Positions 36,231 to 45,377 of a stretch of DNA of 64,000 bases are shown one piece after another. Position numbers and translations under genes: made by a program. Below the pieces are notes generated by a model that worked only from the letters and a program-made list of their open reading frames with translations, was not told the origin of the DNA and did no database searches. The stretch spans positions 4,092,001 to 4,156,000 of the forward strand of contig NZ_CP043575.1 in the NCBI RefSeq assembly GCF_014076495.1, in the 5' to 3' direction. Position 1 is the first letter of the stretch, and every line of letters begins with the position of its first letter. This stretch comes from Comamonas koreensis. Its GTDB lineage: Bacteria > Pseudomonadota > Gammaproteobacteria > Burkholderiales > Burkholderiaceae_C.

Positions 36231-38657
36231 TTAGAACTTGTAGTTCAGGCTCACGTTGACCGTGCGCGGCTCGCCCCAGGTGTAGGTGCTGTACCAGCTG
36301 AAGATGGTGTAGTACTTCTTGTCGAATAGGTTCTTGATGTTGAGCGAGGCGGACAGCTGCTTGTTGAAGTCGTAGCGGGCCATGGCATCCCAGACCCAGT
36401 AGTTCTGCACGGTGTGCACGGCATTGCCACCGGTCGGCACGTTGATGCTGCCCCAGGTCTTGTCCTGCCAGCGCGCGCCACCACCCAGGGTCAAACCGCT
36501 CAGGCTGCCAGCGAGCTTGTAGCTGGTGTAGAGGTTGAACTGGTTGGACGGCGTGAGGGTGGAGACACGCTCGCCATCCTTGCGCGCAATGCTGTGCGAG
36601 TAACCGGCCTGGATCTGCCAGGCGGGCGTGATCTGGCCGGACACCTCCGCTTCCCAGCCCCGGGTCTTGACGCCCTGGATTGCACGGTACGCGGGGTTGC
36701 CGCTGGGGGTGATGCCGCCACTCTCCACGGCATAGTTGTCCTGCAAGGTCTGGAAGACAGCAGCGCTGGCATTGAGCCGGCCGCCAAAGAACGAGGCCTT
36801 GGCGCCGAGCTCATAGTTCTTGCCCTCGAGCGGATCCAAGGTGCGGCCCTGCTCGGTCTGGTCGGACTGCGGCTTGAAGATGCCGCTGTAGCTGGCATAG
36901 ACCGAGTAGTTCTGGTTCAGGTCATACACGGCGCCCAGGTAGGGCGTAAAGACATTCTTTTCCTTTTGCTCCTGCACCCGGTTTCTGTAGTTGGACAGGC
37001 GCCCGCCGGTGATGAGCTTCAATTCATCGCGCAGGTTCCAGCGGGCGGTCGTGTAGAGGCCGTTCTCATAGGTGCTCTCGTCATCGCTGTAGTCAGGCGC
37101 GCTGTTCCACACCGGGGCAGGCACCTTACCATTCCACTGGTAGTAGTTGTCCACCACGCCGTCAAAGCCGCTGTTGTCGTTGTAGTAGCCATCGTTTTTC
37201 CAACGGCGCTTGGCCAGGCTGCCGCCCACCACCAGCTCATGGCTGCGCCCCAGCAGCGAGAAGGGGCCGCTGGCATACAGGTCGGCCGCATCGCTGGTGG
37301 TGCGGCCTATGTACTGGCCCTTCCACATGCGCACGCCGGCACCGGTCACTGGATCGGGGTTGCCACCGGCTGCGGCGCCCAGGTTGGCGTTGTAGCCGTT
37401 GATCTGGTGGTTGAGTTGCAGCTTGGTGACCCAGCCATTGTCTAAGTAGTGCTCCAAGGTAGCAAAGGCGGTGCGGGTGTACTGGTCCCAGTGGCTCCAG
37501 TCGGCGCCGTTGTTGAACGAGCGCGGCATGGCGTTGAAATGGCCGCTCGCATCGAGCAAAGGGATACCGCCCCAGGTCGATGCCGTGGGTTTGTTGTCCT
37601 GGCGGTCGGCGCCCACCGTCAGCAGGGTTTGGGGCGTCAGGTCCACCTCGACAATGCCGTAGAGCACGCCCGTCTTGCGCTCGTAGCGATCGAGCTGCGA
37701 GTGCTTGTCCTGGTAGGTGGCAACGCCGCGCGCGCGGATGCTGCCGCTGTCGTTGAGCGCGCCGCTGACGTCCAGCTCCCCCCGGTAGTTCTGGTAGCTG
37801 CCGGCGCTGATGCTGGCATGGCCACTGAACTCCTTGGTCGGCTTCTTGCGCACCAGGTTGATGGTGGCGCCCGGATCGCCACTGCCAGTCAGCAGCCCGG
37901 TGGCACCCTTGAGCACTTCCACCCGGTCGTAGATCGCCATATCGGTCAGCGTATTGCCCGCGGAATAGGCCGAGTTGCGCGACATCGGAATGCCGTCGTA
38001 CTGGAAGTTCTGGATTGCAAAGCCGCGCGCGTAGTACTCGGTGCGCTCGCTGTCGTAGGTCACGATGCTCACGCCCGGCGTGTGGTTGATGACATCGTCA
38101 ATCGAGTGGAGCTGGAAGTCATCCATCACCTGGCGCGTCACCACGCTGACGGACTGCGGCGTCTCACGCGGCGTCAGCACCAGGCGGGTCGCCGTCGCCA
38201 CAGCGCCCGGCGTGTAAGAGCCCGAGTCCTCGGTGATCTCACCGAGCTGGTTGCTGCGCACCGTCACCTCCGACAGCGTGACTTCGCCTCCCGCTGCAGA
38301 TGGAGAGGCAGCCGATGCTGCGGCAGCGGGCGCAGGCGCGGCTGCCTGCACCATCAACACGCCCCCTTCCACCCGGCCCTGCAGGCCCGATCCCTGCAGC
38401 AAGGCCTGCAAAGCCTGCGACACATCCTGCGCACCATGCAGGGCGGGCGCTTGGCGGCCCTGCGCTGCGGCTGGTGCGGCGGTAAAGCCCAGGTTCGCCT
38501 GGCGGGCAAATTGGGCCAGCGCGCTAGCGAGCGGCTGCGCCGGAATATCGAAGCTGGCGGTTTGTGCCATCGTCGCCTGCATGTGCAGGGCCAGGCCCAG
38601 GCAGACCGCCGCATGCGCCAGCACGGTGCGGCGCGGCTTGAAAGTGAATGAAGACAT
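36231..38657 (-). CDS. TonB-dependent siderophore receptor with STN signalling domain (FhuE/FpvA-like)
   Basis: Outer-membrane receptor of 808 residues, start ATG 38657 (MSSFTFKPRRTVLAHA). A signal peptide ends near MQATMAQT. Residues ~33-105 are a secretin/TonB N-terminal domain (FDIPAQPLASALAQFARQAN), used for signalling to an anti-sigma factor. The plug follows (TPRETPQSVSVVTRQVMDDF, VEVLKGATGLLTGSGDPGATINLVRK), then a 22-strand barrel ending in VNVSLNYKF. The plug motifs resemble ferric-hydroxamate/pyoverdine receptors. No FecI/FecR pair is adjacent. Confidence 0.92.
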   Translation of the reverse strand: MSSFTFKPRRTVLAHAAVCLGLALHMQATMAQTASFDIPAQPLASALAQFARQANLGFTAAPAAAQGRQAPALHGAQDVSQALQALLQGSGLQGRVEGGVLMVQAAAPAPAAAASAASPSAAGGEVTLSEVTVRSNQLGEITEDSGSYTPGAVATATRLVLTPRETPQSVSVVTRQVMDDFQLHSIDDVINHTPGVSIVTYDSERTEYYARGFAIQNFQYDGIPMSRNSAYSAGNTLTDMAIYDRVEVLKGATGLLTGSGDPGATINLVRKKPTKEFSGHASISAGSYQNYRGELDVSGALNDSGSIRARGVATYQDKHSQLDRYERKTGVLYGIVEVDLTPQTLLTVGADRQDNKPTASTWGGIPLLDASGHFNAMPRSFNNGADWSHWDQYTRTAFATLEHYLDNGWVTKLQLNHQINGYNANLGAAAGGNPDPVTGAGVRMWKGQYIGRTTSDAADLYASGPFSLLGRSHELVVGGSLAKRRWKNDGYYNDNSGFDGVVDNYYQWNGKVPAPVWNSAPDYSDDESTYENGLYTTARWNLRDELKLITGGRLSNYRNRVQEQKEKNVFTPYLGAVYDLNQNYSVYASYSGIFKPQSDQTEQGRTLDPLEGKNYELGAKASFFGGRLNASAAVFQTLQDNYAVESGGITPSGNPAYRAIQGVKTRGWEAEVSGQITPAWQIQAGYSHSIARKDGERVSTLTPSNQFNLYTSYKLAGSLSGLTLGGGARWQDKTWGSINVPTGGNAVHTVQNYWVWDAMARYDFNKQLSASLNIKNLFDKKYYTIFSWYSTYTWGEPRTVNVSLNYKF

Positions 38658-38894
38658 GAAAGAGTGCTCTCGTCCGATAAAAAAGCTATGACGGGACGAG
38701 ACAGCGCTGCAAAGCGCGTGCGAAGCTTGGAGTGCAGGCTGCCAAAGCGCACAGCACACTGGGCGCTGCCACCGTCAGATGGATTCCTGCGTGGATGGCG
38801 TGGGCTGTACACCGCCTGAAATCCGCGAATGCCTGGCAGCGCCGCCCCAGTAAACGCGGGCACAGCTGCTGGCCAAAACGGCCCCATGATACTT

Positions 38895-38922
38895 ATTCAA
38901 ATACGAATCAGTATCATACTCA
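38895..38922 (-). promoter_or_regulatory. Weak Fur-box-like site upstream of the siderophore receptor
   Basis: The minus strand reads ATGATACTGATTCGTATTTG about 250 bases before the receptor ATG, an imperfect 7-1-7 type dyad within an AT-rich patch. It matches the Fur consensus only partly. The whole 38658-39057 gap (400 bases) holds no gene I can support. Confidence 0.3.
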
Positions 38923-39057
38923 ATATTAATAAGTGGCGTTTTGGCAACAGTTTTGTGAAATAACGAGCGTGGGGGTGCTGGCCAACGGCCAGTGGGGTCG
39001 CCAGCCTCCGTGCGCGCGCCGTCGCAGGCGCGGTCAGCGCTGCCATAATGGCCCGCC

Positions 39058-39423
39058 ATGACCATCGCGCTCACCACCCTTCTCATCTACGCCAAAGACA
39101 TGCAGCGCACGGCGCAGTTCTATGTGAGGCACTTTGGTTACACCTCCGACTGCGATGTGGTCGATGGCCTGATTGCGCTCCAACCCCTGCATGGCGGCGC
39201 GGAGATCCTGGTCCACCAGGCCACCAAGAGCCTGAAATTTGGCTCTGCGGTGCTCAAGCTCTCGTACAGCGTGGCCGATGTCGACCAGTTTGTGGCCAAG
39301 GCCGCCGCAAAGGGGCTGGATTTTGGCCCGGTGCACCAGGCCAATGGCTACGCCTTTGCCAATACCAAGGATCCGGACGGCAACGCGATCAGCGTGTCAA
39401 GCCGCCAATACCGGGCGGGATAG
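39058..39423 (+). CDS. VOC-family (glyoxalase/bleomycin-resistance-like) protein
   Basis: A 121-residue single-domain protein beginning MTIALTTLLIYAKDMQRTAQFY. It has the beta-alpha-beta-beta-beta modules of the vicinal oxygen chelate fold and ends FANTKDPDGNAISVSSRQ, where DPDGN is the typical last loop. Likely metal site residues are not certain. Function unknown; convergent with the MFS gene 13 bases away. Confidence 0.82.
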   Translation: MTIALTTLLIYAKDMQRTAQFYVRHFGYTSDCDVVDGLIALQPLHGGAEILVHQATKSLKFGSAVLKLSYSVADVDQFVAKAAAKGLDFGPVHQANGYAFANTKDPDGNAISVSSRQYRAG

Positions 39424-39436
39424 GCACTACGCAAGC

Positions 39437-40645
39437 TCAACCCTTCAAGACCTTGAGACCATACGAGGCTTGAGCGACCCAGTTCATCACCCCAGCAATG
39501 GCGGTAAGCGCTATACCGACGAATGCCAGGCCATGCCATCCATCTACATGGGCGCTGTAGCCACCCAGTGCAGCGCCGGCGGCACCACCTAGAAAATAGG
39601 ACACCATGAAAATCGTATTGGTCCTGTTCCTGGCCTCGGGATGTGTCGCAAAGATTCTGGATTGATTGGCCACCAATCCGGCTCGATTTCCCACATCCAT
39701 CAACGCCATGCCAACCACCAACCAGACCAGACTCAAGCCGCAGAGGGCCACAAAGACATAGGCCAATGCGATAAGGCTGCAGCCATAAATAATGGTTCTT
39801 TCGGCGCCGAACCTGTCCACCAGCATGCCAATTTTCTTGGAAGCAAACAAACCCACCAAGCCGACAAATCCAAACGCACCAATGGCTGCAGGATTGAAAT
39901 GGTAAGGCGGCTGAGAAAGCATGCTGGCCAATGAGGCCCAGAGGGCACTGAATGCGGCAAACATCAAAAAACCCGAGGCAGATGCCAGACGGATAAGGGG
40001 TTCTTCTCGCAGCATGGTGACCATGGATTTCAACAGTCCTGCGTAAGACACCGATGCTTGGGGATGTAACACCGGCAGCGTGCGCCACACCATGAAAAGC
40101 ATCACACCATTGAGCGCCGCAGCGACTGCAAAAATGGCATGCCAGCCAAACTCTGCGCCTCCATAGCCGCTCAGCATTCTGGCCAACAACAGCCCTGCTG
40201 AGAGTCCACCCAACAGCGAACCAATCACCTTTCCCTGCGCTGCCGGCGCAGACGCGCTCACCATCGTCGGTATGATGATTTGCGCGGTGATCGCGGTCAT
40301 GCCGACCACGGCGCAGCCGATCAGCAACCAGGTAAAGCTGGGGGCAAAAGCGCAGGCCAGCAGTGCAAGCGCATTGACGCTGATGGTTCTTGCGGCCAAG
40401 GTGCGCGGCTCGATCCGATCCGCCAGAGGGACAAACAGCAGCAGGCCCAGCGCATAACCGAGTTGCGTGATGGTGGCTATCCAGCTTCCGTTGCCGAGTG
40501 AAACGCCAAAAGTACCCGCCATTTGTGGCAGCAGCGGCTGGTGGTAGTAGATGGCAGATACTGCAAATGCACAGCACCAGGTCATTGCAAGCAGCTGGTA
40601 ACGATGCATGCATGCGTCAACCTTTTGCAGAATGGTTTTTGGCAT
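39437..40645 (-). CDS. MFS transporter (12-helix, YnfM/inner-membrane transport type)
   Basis: A 402-residue membrane protein, start ATG 40645 with GGGGAG upstream. It begins MPKTILQKVDACMHRYQLLA and has 12 hydrophobic segments with YYHQPLLPQMAGTFGVS in helix 1 and GYALGLLLFVPLADRIEPRT in loop 2-3, typical of this drug/metabolite group. It lies 15 bases after the stop of the interrupted oxidoreductase, so the pair was probably one operon before the IS inserted; expression may now depend on the IS or an internal promoter. GC is lower than in the flanks. Confidence 0.85.
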   Translation of the reverse strand: MPKTILQKVDACMHRYQLLAMTWCCAFAVSAIYYHQPLLPQMAGTFGVSLGNGSWIATITQLGYALGLLLFVPLADRIEPRTLAARTISVNALALLACAFAPSFTWLLIGCAVVGMTAITAQIIIPTMVSASAPAAQGKVIGSLLGGLSAGLLLARMLSGYGGAEFGWHAIFAVAAALNGVMLFMVWRTLPVLHPQASVSYAGLLKSMVTMLREEPLIRLASASGFLMFAAFSALWASLASMLSQPPYHFNPAAIGAFGFVGLVGLFASKKIGMLVDRFGAERTIIYGCSLIALAYVFVALCGLSLVWLVVGMALMDVGNRAGLVANQSRIFATHPEARNRTNTIFMVSYFLGGAAGAALGGYSAHVDGWHGLAFVGIALTAIAGVMNWVAQASYGLKVLKG

Positions 40646-40817
40646 GATGGCTCCCCTCTTCTACTCTTGAGCCAGCCGGTCATTTCCCAGCGCTGCCGTT
40701 GACAGGATTATTTTTCCGACTGCCTGACCGGATTCCAATCGGCGATGGGCCGCTTCTGTATCTTCAAGTGCATAGACACTGTCAACAACGGGATGCAGCC
40801 TTCCGTCGTCGAACAGC

Positions 40818-40823
40818 GCTAGC
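40818..40823. repeat. Target-site duplication, left copy
   Basis: GCTAGC, directly flanking the left end of the IS; identical to 41864-41869. It fits the NCTAGN target known for Bordetella IS481. Confidence 0.95.
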
Positions 40824-41766
40824 TGTGAACTGTCAAGAGGTTGTTTGCAGATTTGAGCCTGGCCATCGGGGTAATTCGACCAATGCCGCTGTGAGGCCTG
40901 TGCCAGTTGTAGTAATGCTGCCAGCGATGTAAGGCTTGTGTTCGCTCAGCTGAATTCTGGTATGTCCAACCATAGGCCCACTCGCGCAGCGCCGATTGGA
41001 TGAATCGCTCGGCCTTGCCGTTGGTCTGTGGCCGGTACGGCCTGGTGAACTTGTGCTGCACGCCCAAGGCGTTGCAGGCCGCAGCGAACTCCCTTGAGCG
41101 GAATGCCGCACCGTTGTCGGTCAGCAGGCGTTTGATGCTCACTCCAAGCCCCGCGTAGTACGCCACGGCGTTGCGCAGAAAGGCGACGGCTTGCGGCGTT
41201 TTCTCGTCCGGATGCATAGCGGTAAAGGCAATGCGTGCGTGGTCGTCAATGGCCACGAACAGTGTCTCCCATCCCGCACCATCGACCGAATCGCGCCGAT
41301 TGCCTGTGACGCGGTGGCTGGGCCGAACGATGCGCCCGAGCTTCTTGGTATCGATGTGCAGCATGTCTCCAGGCGCATCGTGCTCATAGCGAACCACGGG
41401 CTCGGACGGCTGCAGATCGCTGAGTCGAGACAGGCCCGCACGGGCCAATACCCGGCTCACGGTGGACGCCGAGACGCCTGCGTAGCTGGCAATGCGCGAC
41501 TGCAGCATGCGGCGTTTGCGTAGCTCAACAATGAGTAAGGCCTTGGACTCGCAGATGGCTTTGGGAGAGCAAATGGGCCTGGAGGAAGCATCGGCCAGGG
41601 CTGCTTCGCCGCCCCAGAGGTAGCGGCCCAGCCACTTGCGAGCGGTCTGTGCGGTGACGCCTTGAAGGGCTCCGGCCTGAGAGGCATCCAGGCCTTGCAA
41701 GGTCATCTGTTTGACCATCTCCAGTCTCCGGGCAAAGGTAAGTCGGGCATGCTTATGAGTGTTCAT
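40819..41766 (-). CDS. IS481-family transposase
   Basis: DDE transposase of 315 residues starting MNTHKHARLTFARRLEMVKQ. The N-terminus has helix-turn-helix segments (GLDASQAGALQGVTAQTARKW and SRIASYAGVSASTVSRVLA). The catalytic core shows Asp in MLHIDTKKLGR, Asp in RLLTDNGAAFRS and Glu in TNGKAERFIQSALREW. The end reads NNLLTVHS, where the last codon (AGC) and the TAG stop are completed by the target-site duplication. The gene looks intact. Confidence 0.96.
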   Translation of the reverse strand: MNTHKHARLTFARRLEMVKQMTLQGLDASQAGALQGVTAQTARKWLGRYLWGGEAALADASSRPICSPKAICESKALLIVELRKRRMLQSRIASYAGVSASTVSRVLARAGLSRLSDLQPSEPVVRYEHDAPGDMLHIDTKKLGRIVRPSHRVTGNRRDSVDGAGWETLFVAIDDHARIAFTAMHPDEKTPQAVAFLRNAVAYYAGLGVSIKRLLTDNGAAFRSREFAAACNALGVQHKFTRPYRPQTNGKAERFIQSALREWAYGWTYQNSAERTQALHRWQHYYNWHRPHSGIGRITPMARLKSANNLLTVHS

Positions 41767-41863
41767 CCGGTTGGCTGTCCTGAGTGGGTTGGGTGTTTGG
41801 CGACTTCCAGTCTCTCAAATCCAACCCGGATGAACACCGGATACAACCTATTGAACCTTCACA
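40824..41863 (-). mobile_element. IS481-family insertion sequence, 1040 bp, intact
   Basis: Bounded by terminal inverted repeats starting TGTGAA: the left end TGTGAACTGTCAAGAGGTTG and the right end TGTGAAGGTTCAATAGGTTG (read inwards) agree at 17 of the first 21 positions. One transposase gene fills the element. It is flanked by GCTAGC on both sides and interrupts a quinone-oxidoreductase gene. Size and structure match Bordetella IS481/IS1002. Confidence 0.96.
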
Positions 41864-41869
41864 GCTAGC
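41864..41869. repeat. Target-site duplication, right copy
   Basis: GCTAGC next to the right terminal repeat (TTCACA), the partner of 40818-40823. Confidence 0.95.
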
Positions 41870-42840
41870 CACCGTTCTGAAAAGCGTTCCACCATGGCGC
41901 ACTTCTCCTCCAGCGAGCGGCTTTTCATCACCGTCCCCATGATGGAGAGACGCCGGTAGAGAACACGGTCCAATGGCAACTCCCCTCCGCTGCCGCCCCC
42001 GAGAATGCCCACCTGGATCATTCGCCCGCCTTCGGCCAGCGAATGGATGTTGGCGGCCAGATACGGCGCACCAATAAAGTCCACAACCAGGTTGACGCCT
42101 TGGCCATCGGTATCGGCGTCGATCACTTGCTGGAAGCTCTCGGCGCGGTAGTCGATGACCCGATCTGCACCCCAGGCCAACACGCGCTGCAGCTTCTCAG
42201 CGGAAGTGCTGGCAAAGATGCGAGCACCAGCGCGGTGGGCGAGTTGCACGGCAGCAGAGCCAACCCCTCCAGCGGCGGCATGCACCAGGACGGACTGATC
42301 CGCTTCGAGACGGCCCAAGTGAAATAGCGCTTCATGGGCAGTGACAAAGACCTCGGGAATCGCTGCTGCTCGCACATCGTCCATTCCGCGCGGAATTGGC
42401 ATAGCCATCCTGTGGTCCATGCGGGCGAATTCGGCGTAGGCCCCTCCACCAACGATCCCCATCACCCGATCACCTATTTGATAACCCGAAACGGATGCAC
42501 CAAGGTCAACCACCTCGCCTGCGACCTCCAGCCCCATCAGCTCGGAGTCGCCAAAGTTGGCCCGGCCATAGCGGCCCATGCGCTGCAAGGCATCGGCCCG
42601 GTTGACGCCAGCAGCACCGACTCGCACCAACAGGTCATGGGGCCGTACCTCTGGAATCGGCAATTCCTCGATCTTGAGCGTCTCAGGACCACCAAAGACA
42701 TTCTGAACAACGGCTTTCATCAACTTGCGACTCCTTCTTCGAGCGAAATCAGCTCAACTACAATGGATTCGATGGTACGGGGCCAGACCCCGCTTGATAA
42801 CTGGCCAGAATTCGTTAACGGTTTTGCGGGAAATGCAAAT

Positions 42841-43752
42841 ATGGGCGCTGAGCGCATCGCCGAGTTTTTGGAAGTGTTTGTCCACGTTACCCGTGAAGGC
42901 AGCTTCTCCGCAGCAGCTCGGCGCATGGGGGTCGCCCCCTCGTCGATCACGCGCAGCATTGACACGCTAGAAGCGCGTCTTGGAACGCCTGTTTTCAGGC
43001 GCTCTACCCGGCTCATCACCTTGACCGAGGCTGGTGCTGCGCTGCTTGTCAGAGCCAAGCGCGTGCTGGACGAGTTGGCAGATGCGCAACAGGAAATTGC
43101 GGCCCTGAGTGGTGGAGCCCATGGTGTTTTGCGCGTGGCCTGCTTTCCCACCTTCGGCAAGCGGTACGTGATTCCTGTGGTGGCCTTGCTGGCCAAAACC
43201 CACCCTCAATTGCGCGTGGAGCTGGATTTGACAGAGCGGCTTGCAGATCCTGTGGCTGAGCGCCTGGATGCGGTGATAAGGATAGGCAAACTTCCGGACA
43301 GTTCTCTGGTCGCCACCAAGATCGCCACGCAAATCCGTACGCTGTGTGCCAGCCCTTTGTACATCTCCGCAGTGGGCGCTCCAAAATCTCTGGACGATTT
43401 ACCAAGCTACCAGCTCATCGATAAACTGCATGGCGCAGATTTGCTGGGCTGGTCTGACTTTCTCGGACATGGCGTTTTGCCAGACCAGGCCGTTTTTCGT
43501 TGTGATGATTTTGAAGCCATGCGCTTGGCTGCGCTGGCGGGCGTGGGCATTGCGCTGTTACCCGATTGGGTAGTAGGCAACGACATTGCCACGGGGCATC
43601 TGCTGAAATTGACTGCCGGCCCCAGCGACAGCACCTGCTTGCATTCCGACATCCATCTGCTGCGCGCGCCAGTGGAGCCCAGTGCCAAACTGCGCGTGTT
43701 CACCGAGCAGTTAAAGCGCTTTATCGGCGAGCCCCATCGTTGGGCGGTGTGA
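42841..43752 (+). CDS. LysR-family regulator (divergent from interrupted oxidoreductase)
   Basis: 303 residues from ATG 42841 (MGAERIAEFLEVFVHVTREG); an upstream in-frame ATG at about 42765 is possible but adds sequence unlike the family. Winged helix SFSAAARRMGVAPSSITRSIDTLE and effector domain with GVLRVACFPTFGKRYVIPVV and LDAVIRIGKLPDSSLV are intact. It is divergent from the interrupted oxidoreductase, its likely former target together with the MFS gene. GC appears lower than in the flanks. Confidence 0.87.
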   Translation: MGAERIAEFLEVFVHVTREGSFSAAARRMGVAPSSITRSIDTLEARLGTPVFRRSTRLITLTEAGAALLVRAKRVLDELADAQQEIAALSGGAHGVLRVACFPTFGKRYVIPVVALLAKTHPQLRVELDLTERLADPVAERLDAVIRIGKLPDSSLVATKIATQIRTLCASPLYISAVGAPKSLDDLPSYQLIDKLHGADLLGWSDFLGHGVLPDQAVFRCDDFEAMRLAALAGVGIALLPDWVVGNDIATGHLLKLTAGPSDSTCLHSDIHLLRAPVEPSAKLRVFTEQLKRFIGEPHRWAV

Positions 43753-43803
43753 GCTGAACAGCCTGCGCGGCCCGCCAGATGGCGGACCTCGTCAAGCACC
43801 GCC

Positions 43804-44886
43804 TTACTGCAGTCCCAAGAACTTGAACGGCTCCGAAGGCTGGAACGATGCCGTGGCATCGCCAGCAAACGCATGGTTCTGGTTCGGGCCCAGATCGAGC
43901 TTCATCACCTTGCCGGTGGCGCGGCTGAAGTTCAGCGCCTTCAGGTCCACCCAAAAGGTATTGGGCGTCAGGGCCGATTCAAAGAAATAGAGCTTGCGTT
44001 TGTGGTCGAACACCGTGCGCCAGCGCGTCGAGGAAATATTGGGCTGGTCCGGGGTCGTGATGCCATAGGGCACGGAGACATTGCGGATCACGCTGAACAC
44101 ACTGGCCAGGGCCTTGTTGGGCTCCTGGGCCTGCGGCACGGCGTTCACATAGAACGACGCACGGGCAAAGCGGTCGGCCGCCCGGTTGGTGCCCGGCAGC
44201 ATGACGGTGCCGCCAATCTGCTTCCAGTAGCTGTTGAGCGCCAGCTGCTCGTCAAAGGTGGGCGAGTTGGTCATCACCTGGTAGCTGCGGCTGTGGTGGA
44301 TGACCTGGCGGCCGCCGATGTACTCGACAATGGCGCTGTCGCCACTGGCGTCCGACATGGACAGGTGCAAGGTGGTGAGCCGGTCCTCGCCGGGCACATT
44401 GTCCGAGACGATGGTGAAGGGCTGCTGCTCCAGCGCCTGGACAGCCTCGGCCACGGTCGCAAAGTTGTCGAGCACATACTGGGCCCAGGCGGCAATCGTC
44501 AGGCCCGGTTTGCTCTTGTCATCGAACGCCGGGTACTGCGACTCAGCCAGCCACAGCAGGTTGGCGCTCAGCCCCGCTTCGTTGACGCCGTCAGTCGTGG
44601 AGACGTCGTAGCCCGAGGTCACCAGGCTGCCGTAGCGTGAGGTCCAGCGCAGCGAGTTGGGCCCTGCCTGGCCGGTTCGCTCCATGCCGCGCGGCAAGAC
44701 CCAGAGGTTGCTGGTGATGTCGTTTTTCCAGTCCATCGAGCGGGCGGTGATCACCTGGTCATGCGCGCCCAGATAGACCACCCGCGTGCAGGCGATGGCG
44801 CTGCTGATGGTGCTGAGGCCCAGCACGCCCGCCAACAATGCCGTGCCCAGCTTGCGCGCAGGCAGCAGGTTCTTCTTGTTCGTCAT
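43804..44886 (-). CDS. Linear amide C-N hydrolase, choloylglycine-hydrolase family (exported)
   Basis: Ntn-type amidase of 360 residues (start ATG 44886, after GGGAG). A signal peptide ends at SSAIA, leaving Cys33 (CTRVVYLG) as the new N-terminus and nucleophile, as in bile-salt hydrolase and penicillin V acylase. Further family residues are Arg and Asp in ITARSMDW and the Asn/Asp in GVNEAGLSANLLWL. Location would be the periplasm. Substrate may be a bile salt, an N-acyl amino acid or a homoserine lactone; the sequence does not decide. Confidence 0.9.
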   Translation of the reverse strand: MTNKKNLLPARKLGTALLAGVLGLSTISSAIACTRVVYLGAHDQVITARSMDWKNDITSNLWVLPRGMERTGQAGPNSLRWTSRYGSLVTSGYDVSTTDGVNEAGLSANLLWLAESQYPAFDDKSKPGLTIAAWAQYVLDNFATVAEAVQALEQQPFTIVSDNVPGEDRLTTLHLSMSDASGDSAIVEYIGGRQVIHHSRSYQVMTNSPTFDEQLALNSYWKQIGGTVMLPGTNRAADRFARASFYVNAVPQAQEPNKALASVFSVIRNVSVPYGITTPDQPNISSTRWRTVFDHKRKLYFFESALTPNTFWVDLKALNFSRATGKVMKLDLGPNQNHAFAGDATASFQPSEPFKFLGLQ

Positions 44887-44978
44887 TGGTCTCTCCCTCC
44901 CATGGTGTGATGGGCGCTGTCAGACAAGGCAGCGGGCCGCGCCTACCGCACCAGGCAGCTGCGACCCGGCTCCTGCAT

Positions 44979-45377
44979 TTACTGGGCGCTGGCCTTCCAG
45001 GTTCCATTGGGCTGCTTGCAGAACCAGAACTGCCACTCCTCCTTAAGCTTGCCGTTGGGGCGGCTGGCTTCCACATTCAGCAGGCGGCAGGTATCGGCCT
45101 TCTGGGTCTGGCTGGTTTGCAGCGGGGTCAGCGCCATTTGCACCTGGCGGTGGCGCGGGCCATGGCTGCTGGTCCACTGCGTGGTGCTCTTGTCAGCGGC
45201 ATTGTTCAGCACATCGCCCACAGCCTTGCGCAGCGCGGGCACATCCTTGGCCGGCACGCTGGCGGTGATGGTCTGGTTGAGAAACGACAGGGGCGCGGCA
45301 GACGCGGCCAAGGCCAGGCTACCCAGGACGGTGGCCAGCACCAGGGCGGGCAGTTGGCGTGCAGCAGGCTTTTTCAT
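44979..45377 (-). CDS. Small exported protein (surface-antigen-like C-terminus)
   Basis: A 132-residue protein starting MKKPAARQLPALVLATVLGS with a cleavable signal ending ALAASAAP; GAGGA lies upstream. The C-terminal part (TCRLLNVEASRPNGKLKEEW, FWFCKQPNGTWKAS) resembles the paired-Cys end of 17-kDa surface-antigen-like proteins, but similarity is too weak for a firm name. It is on the same strand as the choloylglycine-hydrolase gene, 92 bases upstream, so they may be co-transcribed. Confidence 0.65.
   Translation of the reverse strand: MKKPAARQLPALVLATVLGSLALAASAAPLSFLNQTITASVPAKDVPALRKAVGDVLNNAADKSTTQWTSSHGPRHRQVQMALTPLQTSQTQKADTCRLLNVEASRPNGKLKEEWQFWFCKQPNGTWKASAQ

Larger units (their letters stand above)
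40661..42720 (-). pseudogene. Zinc-free quinone oxidoreductase interrupted by IS481-type element
   Basis: Medium-chain NADPH:quinone reductase split in two. The 5' part (42720-41864) begins MKAVVQNVFGGPETLKIEEL and includes HAAAGGVGSAAVQLAHRAGA (cofactor site). It breaks at ...FSERWLA, then reads a few IS-derived residues (VKVQ) to a stop. The 3' part (40661-40817) continues LFDDGRLHPVVDSVYALED to ESGQAVGKIILST, the family C-terminus. Removing the IS and one copy of the 6-bp repeat restores one frame of 337 residues with no mismatch. The truncated protein lacks the last ~50 residues and is probably inactive. Confidence 0.95.
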
